A stretch of 7,203 nt of DNA from assembly GCA_934675465.1 (NCBI GenBank), contig CAKUQM010000059.1, positions 1 through 7,203 of the forward strand, written 5' to 3'. Shown in pieces: positions 1-6,397 of the stretch. Below the pieces are notes generated by a model. It was not told the origin of the DNA, searched no databases, and worked only from the letters and a program-made list of their open reading frames with translations. The translations under genes and the position numbers were made by a program. How positions within the stretch are numbered: the stretch's first letter is position 1; the number at the start of each line of letters is the position of its first letter. The DNA comes from an uncultured Erysipelotrichaceae bacterium. Its GTDB lineage: Bacteria > Bacillota_I > Bacilli_A > Erysipelotrichales > Erysipelotrichaceae.

Positions 1-1026
1 TTAATGCAAGTACTACTTTCTACAAGTGGTATTTCTTATATGAATGATATCGAAAGCTTTGTGATTAATAATGAAACTAAGATTCCTGTTGACCCCAAGG
101 ATGTTACCTTAGTAATATCAACTGCTAAGAGTGATTTTAGAATATCTAATATCTTAATATCATTGGGTGTTGCCCTATTATCAGGTGTCCTTGCATATTT
201 TGTATCAGGCAAGGCTTTAAAGCCATTAAATAAATATGTAGAACAAGTAGAAACAGTTCAATCTAGTAATCTAGGTGATGTAAAGTTAGAAGAAGATTCT
301 TTAACGGAATTCTCTAATTTATCTAAGTCTTTTAATGATATGCTAGATAGACTTAACCAGGCTTTTAAGGCACAGGAACAATTTAACTATAATGTAGCTC
401 ATGAACTTAAAACACCACTAGCTTTGATGCAAGCACAGATTGAATCTTTTCCTATTGATAATCCTGATATCAAACCTGAAACAGAATTATTTTTAAAATC
501 TTTAGGTGAACAAATTGAAAGATTAAATCAAATGAGTAAAACACTATTGGAGATAGCTAATCTTAATAATATTCCAACCAATGAACAAATTGAACTTAAT
601 CCATTAATAGAAGAAATTATAGCTGACTTAAGTTTGTTGGCTGATAAGAAGAATATCACTTTATCTACTAAAGGTAACTCAACCATTACTGGTTCAGATA
701 CCCTTATTTATCAAATGATTTATAACTTGGTTGAGAATGCGATTAAATATAACAAACAAGATGGTAGTGTATCCATCAATATAAATAATGATGATAAGTA
801 TACCTATATCCAAGTAAAAGATACAGGCAATGGTATACCAAAAGAATATCAAGAAACCATCTTCCAACCCTTCTTTAGAATCGATAAATCTAGAAATAGA
901 CAATTTGGTGGTGTTGGCTTAGGCTTAGCCTTAGTATATGAGATAGCTAAGTTACATAAGGCTAGTGTCTATGTCAAAGACAGTAGTCCTAATGGAACTA
1001 CTATAGAAGTAAAAATGGAACGCTAA
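1..1026 (+). CDS. Sensor histidine kinase, 5'-truncated by window edge
   Basis: This is a membrane-bound two-component sensor kinase that autophosphorylates on His and hands the phosphate to a response regulator. The frame is open to the first base, so the Met codon at base 4 is probably internal and the N-terminus (first membrane segment and most of the sensor region) lies outside. Numbering from that Met, a short extracytoplasmic remnant is followed by a hydrophobic membrane segment at about 47-67. A HAMP-like linker follows (about 68-120, with the ALKPL motif). The HisKA domain has phosphoacceptor H133 in AHELKTPLA. The HATPase domain has an N-box (N241, E244, N245), a G1 box (D273, G275, G277), an F-box (F287, F290, F291) and a G2 box (GGVGLGL, 302-308). 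All catalytic boxes are intact, so the visible part looks functional. The stimulus and partner regulator are unknown. The stop codon lies in the loop of the shared terminator. Confidence 0.93.
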   Translation, partial: LMQVLLSTSGISYMNDIESFVINNETKIPVDPKDVTLVISTAKSDFRISNILISLGVALLSGVLAYFVSGKALKPLNKYVEQVETVQSSNLGDVKLEEDSLTEFSNLSKSFNDMLDRLNQAFKAQEQFNYNVAHELKTPLALMQAQIESFPIDNPDIKPETELFLKSLGEQIERLNQMSKTLLEIANLNNIPTNEQIELNPLIEEIIADLSLLADKKNITLSTKGNSTITGSDTLIYQMIYNLVENAIKYNKQDGSVSININNDDKYTYIQVKDTGNGIPKEYQETIFQPFFRIDKSRNRQFGGVGLGLALVYEIAKLHKASVYVKDSSPNGTTIEVKMER

Positions 1027-1038
1027 GGTTCCATTTTT
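1011..1038. terminator. Bidirectional Rho-independent terminator between convergent genes
   Basis: A perfect 11-bp stem (1011-1021 pairing with 1028-1038) encloses a 6-base loop, GCTAAG. One arm starts with AAAAA and the other ends in TTTTT, so the hairpin is followed by a U-run when transcribed from either side. It lies between the histidine kinase and the minus-strand gene ending at 1037. The kinase stop codon (1024-1026) is in the loop, and the opposing stop begins at the edge of the right arm. Confidence 0.85.
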
Positions 1039-1717
1039 ATTCATCTAAAATGATGATTTCATCAATTTCACTAGCTAATATATAAAAACCATTATCTCTA
1101 TCTAATAAATCGATAAAAACCGTCCATTCATAATCATATTCTTCGTCTTCCTCAATACGTTCGACAAAGCCATCAATATAATATCCATCTTTGAATACGA
1201 CTTTTATCATTTGTCCTCTTTTTAGGCTTTCAATTTCTTCAGCATTTATATGCCTTAATTCTCTAGGATCTTTTAACAGACACCTTAATTCATATGCGTT
1301 TAATAACCTTTTGAATGTTGTCTCTAAAATGTGACTAGAATTTAAAGTGTATTCAGAGAGGCATAATCCTCTTAAATCGTTTGGCTTTGCGATTTTATAA
1401 ATAAGATTAGAAGGTAACATGTATAAAAAAGAATAATACCTATAGAGATGGCCAATCCAATACATCTCATATTTACTGTATTTAACTCCTTTATAGCCAC
1501 CAATGATTTCATCATCAAAAAAGCCTAAAACATCTCGCCATTGATAATCAGTATTAAGAATACCTTCACTATCAAGCATTCTAACAATCTCGCTATTCAT
1601 AAAAGTTTTTACAAATGTTTCAGAATCACATTCCATCTTATCTACTGAATTCTCAAATATCTGGGCTTGAATTTTACACAACAACAAACCATTACTGTTA
1701 AATTTTCTTTTAAACAT
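1037..1717 (-). CDS. Uncharacterised two-domain protein: antitoxin-like N-terminus plus small beta-rich C-terminal domain
   Basis: A 226-residue soluble protein without signal peptide or membrane segment; no experimental function is known to me. Residues 1-140, with the signature EMYWIGHLYRYY (84-95), YKIAKPNDLRGL (107-118) and YTLN (123-126), resemble from memory a Firmicutes family of roughly 120-140 residues. That family is often annotated as an antitoxin and found beside DUF3990 or DUF3791 genes. Residues about 164-226 (KRGQMIKVVFKDGYYIDGFV, an acidic EEDEEYDYE stretch, then hydrophobic strands) look like an LSm- or SH3-like small beta barrel, as in many short Firmicutes hypothetical proteins. 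Neither usual neighbour gene lies in the window, so it looks like a solitary unit with its own upstream region and terminator. The start is supported by the family-like N-terminus MFKRKFNSNGLLLCKIQ, although no good Shine-Dalgarno precedes it. Coding looks sound; the functional label is tentative. Confidence 0.8.
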   Translation of the reverse strand: MFKRKFNSNGLLLCKIQAQIFENSVDKMECDSETFVKTFMNSEIVRMLDSEGILNTDYQWRDVLGFFDDEIIGGYKGVKYSKYEMYWIGHLYRYYSFLYMLPSNLIYKIAKPNDLRGLCLSEYTLNSSHILETTFKRLLNAYELRCLLKDPRELRHINAEEIESLKRGQMIKVVFKDGYYIDGFVERIEEDEEYDYEWTVFIDLLDRDNGFYILASEIDEIIILDE

Positions 1718-1720
1718 ACC

Positions 1721-1790
1721 AACTTATTTATACCATTTTACCTAAAGAAGTTTAATAACTTGTTTATACCTTTTTACCTAAAGAAGTTTA
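1721..1790. repeat. 34-bp imperfect tandem repeat upstream of the antitoxin-like gene
   Basis: Two 34-bp copies, 1721-1754 and 1757-1790, differ at two positions only and are separated by two bases (period 36). The shared core reads ACCTAAAGAAGTTTA on the plus strand. On the coding (minus) strand each copy carries TATAAA, a possible -10 box, preceded at 17 bases by a weak -35-like TTAAAC. The repeat sits directly upstream of the start codon at 1717, in the position of an operator or a duplicated promoter. Its function is inference. Confidence 0.8.
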
Positions 1791-1833
1791 AGAAAGATGA
1801 GCTCTATATTTTACATTAACACTATAGATCATC
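1790..1833 (-). terminator. Candidate terminator at the 3' end of nrdB
   Basis: On the minus strand the last nrdB codons form GATGATCTATA (1823-1833). This can pair with TATAGAGCTCATC (1796-1808), giving a 6+5 bp stem with a 2-base bulge and a 14-base loop. TTTCTT (1795-1790) follows. The long loop and interrupted U-run make it weaker than the other terminators here, but no better candidate lies between nrdB and the next gene. Confidence 0.4.
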
Positions 1834-2865
1834 AACAAGGGCTGTGCTTTTTGCATAGGCAGTGCTTTTGGCCTCAAAGAAATCTGTTTTAACCATATTG
1901 GCATTTGAATATTGACTAACCCAAGCCATACTGTCTGGCTCTTTTTCAAAGCCTGGATAAAGTGGTGAATAACCTAGACTCATCCAACGTAAATTTCCAA
2001 GATAATGAATATAGTTACTTATCATATCCTTATTTAATCCAGGAACACCATCTCCTATCACATAATGGCCCCACTCAATCTCTTGACGTACACCTTCTTT
2101 CATCATAGAACGAAGCATTTCTATATTTTCTTCTGTAAAAAGCTCAGGATTTTCCTTCTGTAGTTCGCTGATGATATTGCGAAACAACCAAAGATGAGTA
2201 TTCTCATCACGATTTATATAACGAATTTCCTGTGCTGAACCAGGCATTTTACCATTTCGTGACAAGTTGTAGAAAAACATAAAACCACTATAGAAATAGA
2301 TACCTTCTAAAATAAAGTTAGCCATCATCACACGCAATAATGTTAAAGGATCTTTTTTAACCTGAAACTCATTATAACAATCACCAATAAAAGTATTGCG
2401 CCTTAAAAGATGTTCATCATTTTTCCATTGATACAAGATTTCATTCCTTTCCACAGGCGAACAAATAGTATCTAACATATAACTATAACTTTGAGAGTGG
2501 ACACATTCCTGAAATCTCTGAATTGATAGACAAAGATTAACTTCATTTGCGGTAATATACTCACCAATGTTTGGCAAGTTGGCCGTTTGTATCGAATCAA
2601 GGAAGACCAAAAAGCTAAGAATCTTATCATAAGCAATGCGTTCTGTTGGCAACAGATTTGGATAATCTTTAACATCTTGAGAAAGATTAATCTCTTCTGG
2701 CACCCAAAAGTTATTCATAGCCTGACGATACCAATCGCTAACCCATGGATACTTCATATTATTAAAATCATTTAAATTTGTAGTATTGCCACCAATCATC
2801 CTACGAAGACGTACATCAATATCTCCGTTGGGATTAAAAAGTGGTTTTTTCTTAATTTCTTCCAT
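1822..2865 (-). CDS. nrdB: Class Ia-type ribonucleoside-diphosphate reductase, beta (radical) subunit
   Basis: The small subunit of aerobic class I ribonucleotide reductase, which holds the diiron-tyrosyl radical cofactor that starts catalysis in NrdA. It is 347 residues, normal for the family. By motif comparison with E. coli NrdB the metal ligands are all visible: D90 (LDSIQ), E120 and H123 (QECVHSQSY), E187 (FILEGI), E221 and H224 (RDENTH). Y127 is at the radical tyrosine position (E. coli Y122), so this is not a Tyr-less variant. W54 (FWVPEEI) and Y337 near the C-terminus match the radical-transfer residues W48 and Y356. The tail ending LVDDL fits the segment that docks on the large subunit. 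The gene lies 10 bp after nrdA and starts with ATG behind AGGAGG at 5-base spacing, so it is almost certainly cotranscribed and coupled with nrdA. Confidence 0.96.
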   Translation of the reverse strand: MEEIKKKPLFNPNGDIDVRLRRMIGGNTTNLNDFNNMKYPWVSDWYRQAMNNFWVPEEINLSQDVKDYPNLLPTERIAYDKILSFLVFLDSIQTANLPNIGEYITANEVNLCLSIQRFQECVHSQSYSYMLDTICSPVERNEILYQWKNDEHLLRRNTFIGDCYNEFQVKKDPLTLLRVMMANFILEGIYFYSGFMFFYNLSRNGKMPGSAQEIRYINRDENTHLWLFRNIISELQKENPELFTEENIEMLRSMMKEGVRQEIEWGHYVIGDGVPGLNKDMISNYIHYLGNLRWMSLGYSPLYPGFEKEPDSMAWVSQYSNANMVKTDFFEAKSTAYAKSTALVDDL

Positions 2866-2870
2866 ATTAT

Positions 2871-2878
2871 CCTCCTTA
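2871..2878 (-). promoter_or_regulatory. nrdB ribosome binding site overlapping the nrdA stop codon
   Basis: The minus strand reads TAAGGAGG. The TAA is the nrdA stop and AGGAGG is the Shine-Dalgarno for nrdB, five bases before its ATG. This places ribosomes finishing nrdA directly on the nrdB start and suggests coupled, near-stoichiometric synthesis. Confidence 0.85.
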
Positions 2879-5395
2879 TGCCGAACAACTATCGCAATCC
2901 TCTACTTCAAGCGATTTACTGCGAACATAGTATATGGTTTTAACACCAGCCTTCCAAGCTTCAATATATAGATTAAGAACCTGACGCATCGTAAATTCAT
3001 TAGTAATATAAAGATTCATACTCTGAGCTTGATCAATATGACGCTGACGCACACTAGCCGCCTTTATAGACCAGGTTTGATCAATTGTGTGTGCTGGCTT
3101 ATAATACCACCACGTATTAATAGAAAGCTCAGGAGCAACTCGTGGCAACATGCTACCCTTCTTTTCCTCAAGATAAAAACGTTTCATCACTGGATCAACA
3201 CCAGCCGTTGTACCAGACAAAACTGAAGTACTAGATGTTGGTGCAACAGCTAAAAGATAAGCATTACGCATTCCATTTTCACAAACACTTCTTTGTAAGT
3301 CTTTCCACATTTCTGAAGTATAGCCACGTTTTTTAAAATAATCACCATTTTGCCAATCACTACCATCAAATAATTTATAAGCACCTCTTTCAATAGCTAA
3401 AGCATTGTCCGCCTTAATAGCAGCAAAATTAATGCGTTCAAACACCTCATCTACAAACTTTAAGTGTTCTTCGCTCTCCCACTTAATATTTCGTTTTGCG
3501 AGCATATGATGGTAACCACTGACACCTAGACCAATGCTACGATATTTATGGTTAGTTAACTTTGCATACTCTAAGGGATAAAAGTTTAAATCAATGACAT
3601 TATCTAGTGCACGCACAGCTGTTTCAATTGTTCTTTGCATATACTCATCATCCTCAAGTGGAAGATTGCCAAGAGAAAGACTTGCAAGATTACATACTAC
3701 AAAGTCACCAGGTCTTGTAGTAGTTAATAAGACGGTATCACCATTTTCAACAGAAATATTCGTTGATACATATTCAATAGGAGCCATGTTTTGTGCAATC
3801 TCTGTACACAAATTAGAACAATAAATCATACCAGCATGTCCATTAGGATTCATTCTATTAACAGTATCACGATTAAAGGCAAACGGCGTACCTGTTTCAA
3901 CAGCACTACGAAGAACTAGACGCACAATATCTTTTACAGAAACTGTTCGCTTAGAAATATGCGAATCATTTACACAGTCATAATATCTTTTTTCCCACTC
4001 CTCACCATAGTAGTCCTCAAGAGAATAGCCCTTAACAGCCAATATTTCATGTGGACACATTAAATACCAAGGAGCATCAATATTTTCATCTGCTAACTTC
4101 CAAAATAAATCAGGATAACAGACAGCAGGAAAAACATCATGAGCTTTCATACGATCATCACCATTATTAGTACGAAGCTGTAAAAACTCAGGCAAATCCT
4201 TATGCCATACATCAAGATAGACAGCCACAGCACCTTGACGCATACCAAGCTGGTCAACCGCCACTGCTGTATCATTAACTAAACGAATCCATCGAATAAC
4301 ACCACCTGCAGCACCCTTAAAACCACGGATGGCACTACCGGTTGCCCTAACCTTGCCAAAGTACATTCCCATACCACCACCAAGCTTAGAAACCTTAGCG
4401 AAATTATCAAGGGAACGATAAATGCCATCCAAACTATCTGGAACCATGTCGATGAAGCAACTAGATAGTTGATGATATGGCTTTCTAGCATTTGACATAG
4501 TTGGAGTTGCCATTGTAACTTCTAGTCGACTTAACATATCATAGGTACGCTTAACCCACTTCATACGATCTATCTTTTCATTCATACAAAGATGTAGCGC
4601 AATACCCATAAACATCTCCTGAGGTGTTTCTAGAGGAACATGGTTATGATCATGAATAACATAACGCTTCAATAATAAATCAAGTCCAGAATAAGTAAAC
4701 ATTTTATCACGATCTTTAACAATAAAACCCTCGGCCTCATCTATCTCTATACGAGAGTAATGAGTAAGAATATAATTACCATAAAGTCCTTTATCACACA
4801 TATAGCGAATTTTTTCATAAAGGCATGTAATACCATATTTATTCATTACATTTGTAAGATTATTTTGAAAACTATAATTCAAAAGCCTTGACGCAATAAA
4901 CTCCCAATTCGGAGCTTCTGGTGTTGTTAGTTCAACCGCCGCTTTAACAAGAGCAGCATAACATTCTTCTTCATTCATCGAAGGCTTATAAAAGCTATCA
5001 AATTTTGCCTGAAGTGCACTTAAAGAATAACTTTCATCATTGAAATCACTTTGAACTATCATCAAAAGTTCATTAAGCTTGTCATCACCAGAAACAGTTT
5101 CAATAATAGAAGCACGTGCCTGACGTAAAATAGAACGCTTTTCTCTATAAAGGATGTAGGCCTTAGCCACATCATACCAGCCATATTCCATAAGAACACG
5201 TTCCGCTTCATCTTGAACCAGCTCAACAGTTAGACCCTCATCATTGGGTAATCTAGACAGTAGGGTTGTTAATAGTTTAGAAAGTTCTTCTTCATCAATC
5301 TTTTTTCCCTGACCAACAAACGCTTTTTCTAAAGCGCTTTTTATCTTCCCTGGAATAAATTCAACAAGCTCACCATTTCTTTTTCTTATTTTCAT
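2876..5395 (-). CDS. nrdA: Ribonucleoside-diphosphate reductase, alpha (catalytic) subunit with N-terminal ATP cone
   Basis: The large subunit, which reduces ribonucleoside diphosphates to deoxyribonucleotides using a thiyl radical generated through NrdB. Numbered from the ATG at 5395 (839 residues), residues 1 to about 90 are an ATP-cone regulatory domain beginning MKIRKRNGELVEF. This suggests overall activity control by ATP/dATP. The reducible active-site pair is C313 (QLSSCF) and C568 (VVCNLASL). The catalytic N528, C530 and E532 are in SNLCTEI, with C530 as the thiyl radical. The family PTSSTSVLSGT motif is present. Y822-Y823 (TIYYVRSKS) match the radical-transfer tyrosines of E. coli NrdA, and C834/C837 (CDSC) form the C-terminal pair that re-reduces the active site. 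The ATG at 5416 would add seven residues, but no Shine-Dalgarno precedes it. The chosen start has AGGGAAG upstream, itself imperfect in spacing. It is first in the nrdA-nrdB operon; no nrdI, nrdH or nrdR is in the window. Confidence 0.95.
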   Translation of the reverse strand: MKIRKRNGELVEFIPGKIKSALEKAFVGQGKKIDEEELSKLLTTLLSRLPNDEGLTVELVQDEAERVLMEYGWYDVAKAYILYREKRSILRQARASIIETVSGDDKLNELLMIVQSDFNDESYSLSALQAKFDSFYKPSMNEEECYAALVKAAVELTTPEAPNWEFIASRLLNYSFQNNLTNVMNKYGITCLYEKIRYMCDKGLYGNYILTHYSRIEIDEAEGFIVKDRDKMFTYSGLDLLLKRYVIHDHNHVPLETPQEMFMGIALHLCMNEKIDRMKWVKRTYDMLSRLEVTMATPTMSNARKPYHQLSSCFIDMVPDSLDGIYRSLDNFAKVSKLGGGMGMYFGKVRATGSAIRGFKGAAGGVIRWIRLVNDTAVAVDQLGMRQGAVAVYLDVWHKDLPEFLQLRTNNGDDRMKAHDVFPAVCYPDLFWKLADENIDAPWYLMCPHEILAVKGYSLEDYYGEEWEKRYYDCVNDSHISKRTVSVKDIVRLVLRSAVETGTPFAFNRDTVNRMNPNGHAGMIYCSNLCTEIAQNMAPIEYVSTNISVENGDTVLLTTTRPGDFVVCNLASLSLGNLPLEDDEYMQRTIETAVRALDNVIDLNFYPLEYAKLTNHKYRSIGLGVSGYHHMLAKRNIKWESEEHLKFVDEVFERINFAAIKADNALAIERGAYKLFDGSDWQNGDYFKKRGYTSEMWKDLQRSVCENGMRNAYLLAVAPTSSTSVLSGTTAGVDPVMKRFYLEEKKGSMLPRVAPELSINTWWYYKPAHTIDQTWSIKAASVRQRHIDQAQSMNLYITNEFTMRQVLNLYIEAWKAGVKTIYYVRSKSLEVEDCDSCSA

Positions 5396-5425
5396 ACTAT
5401 ATACTTCTTCCCTCATCTTGTTTAA

Positions 5426-5437
5426 TGTATTGATACA
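5426..5437. repeat. Small inverted repeat in the nrdA 5' leader
   Basis: TGTATTGATACA has 5-bp arms around a 2-base centre. It lies between the predicted nrdA promoter and the start codon. It could be a protein-binding site, but it does not match the NrdR box as I know it, and in AT-rich DNA a 5-bp inverted repeat can arise by chance. Confidence 0.3.
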
Positions 5438-5481
5438 CCTTATTTTTATTTATGATTATTGTAGATTCATTAGATAGGGTA

Positions 5482-5510
5482 ATTATATTAGTAACAAGAT
5501 ATCGGGTCAA
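5482..5510 (-). promoter_or_regulatory. SigA-type promoter of the nrdAB operon
   Basis: On the minus strand TTGACC (5505-5510) and TATAAT (5482-5487) are separated by exactly 17 bases. This gives a five-of-six -35 box and a perfect -10 box. Transcription would start near 5475, leaving an untranslated leader of about 80 bases before the chosen nrdA start. It lies downstream of the terminator of the neighbouring PTS operon, as expected for an independent unit. Confidence 0.8.
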
Positions 5511-5600
5511 AGCATTTGCCCTTTAGAAAAATAAACATGTTATATGAATCATTAATTAATTCATCTCTTAATTTGATTAGTTATTGTTACTTAAAGGGTT

Positions 5601-5627
5601 TAAAAAAGGATCTACTTAAAGACCCTT
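5601..5627 (-). terminator. Rho-independent terminator of the PTS-HAD operon
   Basis: On the minus strand AAGGGTCT (5620-5627) pairs with AGATCCTT (5606-5613), an 8-bp stem with one G-U pair and a 6-base loop TTAAGT. The 3' arm ends in TT and runs into TTTT (5605-5602). It lies 27 bases beyond the HAD gene stop and about 90 bases before the nrdA promoter. A second copy of the AAGGGT arm at 5594-5599 could compete for pairing. Confidence 0.65.
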
Positions 5628-5628
5628 A

Positions 5629-5644
5629 ATCTAAATATTTAGAT
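5629..5644. repeat. Perfect 16-bp palindrome after the HAD gene
   Basis: ATCTAAATATTTAGAT is its own reverse complement. It lies between the HAD stop codon and the terminator stem. As RNA it can form an A-U rich hairpin with a small loop; as DNA it could be a dimer-binding site. Its role is not visible. Confidence 0.5.
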
Positions 5645-5646
5645 GT

Positions 5647-5665
5647 AATAATGTTAGTCATTATT
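5647..5665 (-). repeat. Hairpin with the HAD stop codon in its loop
   Basis: The arms AATAATG (5647-5653) and CATTATT (5659-5665) are perfect complements around a 5-base loop that contains the TAA stop (5654-5656). It is the first of three hairpins met by RNA polymerase leaving the operon. The stem is weak, with one G-C pair, so it may only assist 3' end stability. Confidence 0.45.
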
Positions 5666-6397
5666 AATCATTTTAATCGCTTCTTCTAAAGATGAAACTA
5701 TGAATTTTGCTCTATTTTTAACTTCAGTTGGAGAATAATCAAAACAAATTGAGTTTTCAACTTCTTCAAACATTGGAATGTCGTTATAGTTATCGCCTAT
5801 CACATAAACGCCATCATTTGGAAAATGTTGTTTGATAACCCTTATCGCCTTACCTTTAGAAATGCCTTTTGCGTTTACATCTATATCCTTTTCGTTTTTA
5901 TAAAAAGATAATCTGTTGCTAAATTTCAAACTAATGTCTTTAAACAGTTCATCAGCTTGAACACTACTTGTAGGATGTATGCCGATTTGGTTAACTGGTA
6001 CATTTCTGATTTCTGATAAATCTTCAATAAAGATTTGTGGCTCTATAAAATTTCCTCTTTCTAGATATGTATAAGCATCATTATCTTCTGATTGAAAATC
6101 AATTCGGTACTTGCCTCTATATTCGACCACAAAATCTTTCAATACATCAAAATCAACAGCACTTTCATATAACACTTCATTATTATTATTGATTATATAA
6201 GCGCCGGATGAAGCAGCTATAAACTTCCAATCAACTTTTCCATTAATTTTAGATGTAATATGACTTAAAGGTCTTCCAGTACATACACCATAGATTATTT
6301 CTTTAGCATCATTAATGGCGATGAGGTCTGCCTCTTTAAATCCACCTTTTCTTCTGAAATAAAGAGTGTCGTCAAAATCACTTACAAGCAGTTTCAT
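5654..6397 (-). CDS. HAD-superfamily phosphatase, Cof-like (C2 cap), coupled to the PTS operon
   Basis: A 247-residue cytoplasmic hydrolase, likely a sugar-phosphate or related small-molecule phosphatase. The HAD motifs are complete: motif I DFDDTL with nucleophile D7 and acid/base D9; motif II T40 in CTGRP; motif III lysine in the 178-183 KGISKGK region; and motif IV GDNYNDIPMF with N205 and D206. The central region (about 80-170) matches in size the C2-type cap of Cof proteins, which sets substrate choice. The start gives the family-typical MKLLVSDFDDTL. No Shine-Dalgarno stands out, but the gene begins inside the EIIA reading frame with a 20-base overlap, so it is probably translated by coupling. 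Being last in a sugar PTS operon suggests action on the imported sugar phosphate or a metabolite of it, but the substrate is unknown. Confidence 0.92.
   Translation of the reverse strand: MKLLVSDFDDTLYFRRKGGFKEADLIAINDAKEIIYGVCTGRPLSHITSKINGKVDWKFIAASSGAYIINNNNEVLYESAVDFDVLKDFVVEYRGKYRIDFQSEDNDAYTYLERGNFIEPQIFIEDLSEIRNVPVNQIGIHPTSSVQADELFKDISLKFSNRLSFYKNEKDIDVNAKGISKGKAIRVIKQHFPNDGVYVIGDNYNDIPMFEEVENSICFDYSPTEVKNRAKFIVSSLEEAIKMINND

Noticed and set aside
4..6. ATG at base 4 as the true start of the histidine kinase
   Set aside because: The frame is open through the first codon of the window, no ribosome binding site is visible, and a kinase of this type needs an N-terminal membrane segment and sensor that are missing. 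The gene is treated as cut by the window edge.
1037..1821. Complete toxin-antitoxin pair at the antitoxin-like gene
   Set aside because: No second gene exists on either strand in the interval. The neighbours are a histidine kinase and nrdB, so only an orphan antitoxin-like protein can be claimed.
3594..3824. Open frames antisense to nrdA and nrdB
   Set aside because: They lie wholly within well-supported genes, have no family features or start signals, and arise from the codon pattern of the real strand.
5396..5416. Upstream ATG giving a seven-residue longer NrdA
   Set aside because: No Shine-Dalgarno precedes it, while the added stretch itself contains AGGGAAG that can serve the next ATG, which gives the typical ATP-cone beginning MKIRKRNG. 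The alternative cannot be excluded.
5417..5600. NrdR box pair or cobalamin-type riboswitch before nrdA
   Set aside because: I looked for ACAC-type inverted boxes and for long conserved riboswitch structure and saw neither; the leader from the predicted promoter is only about 80 bases.
5538..5630. 30-codon plus-strand frame in the intergenic region
   Set aside because: No ribosome binding site, composition like the surrounding AT-rich spacer, and it runs antisense through the predicted terminator.
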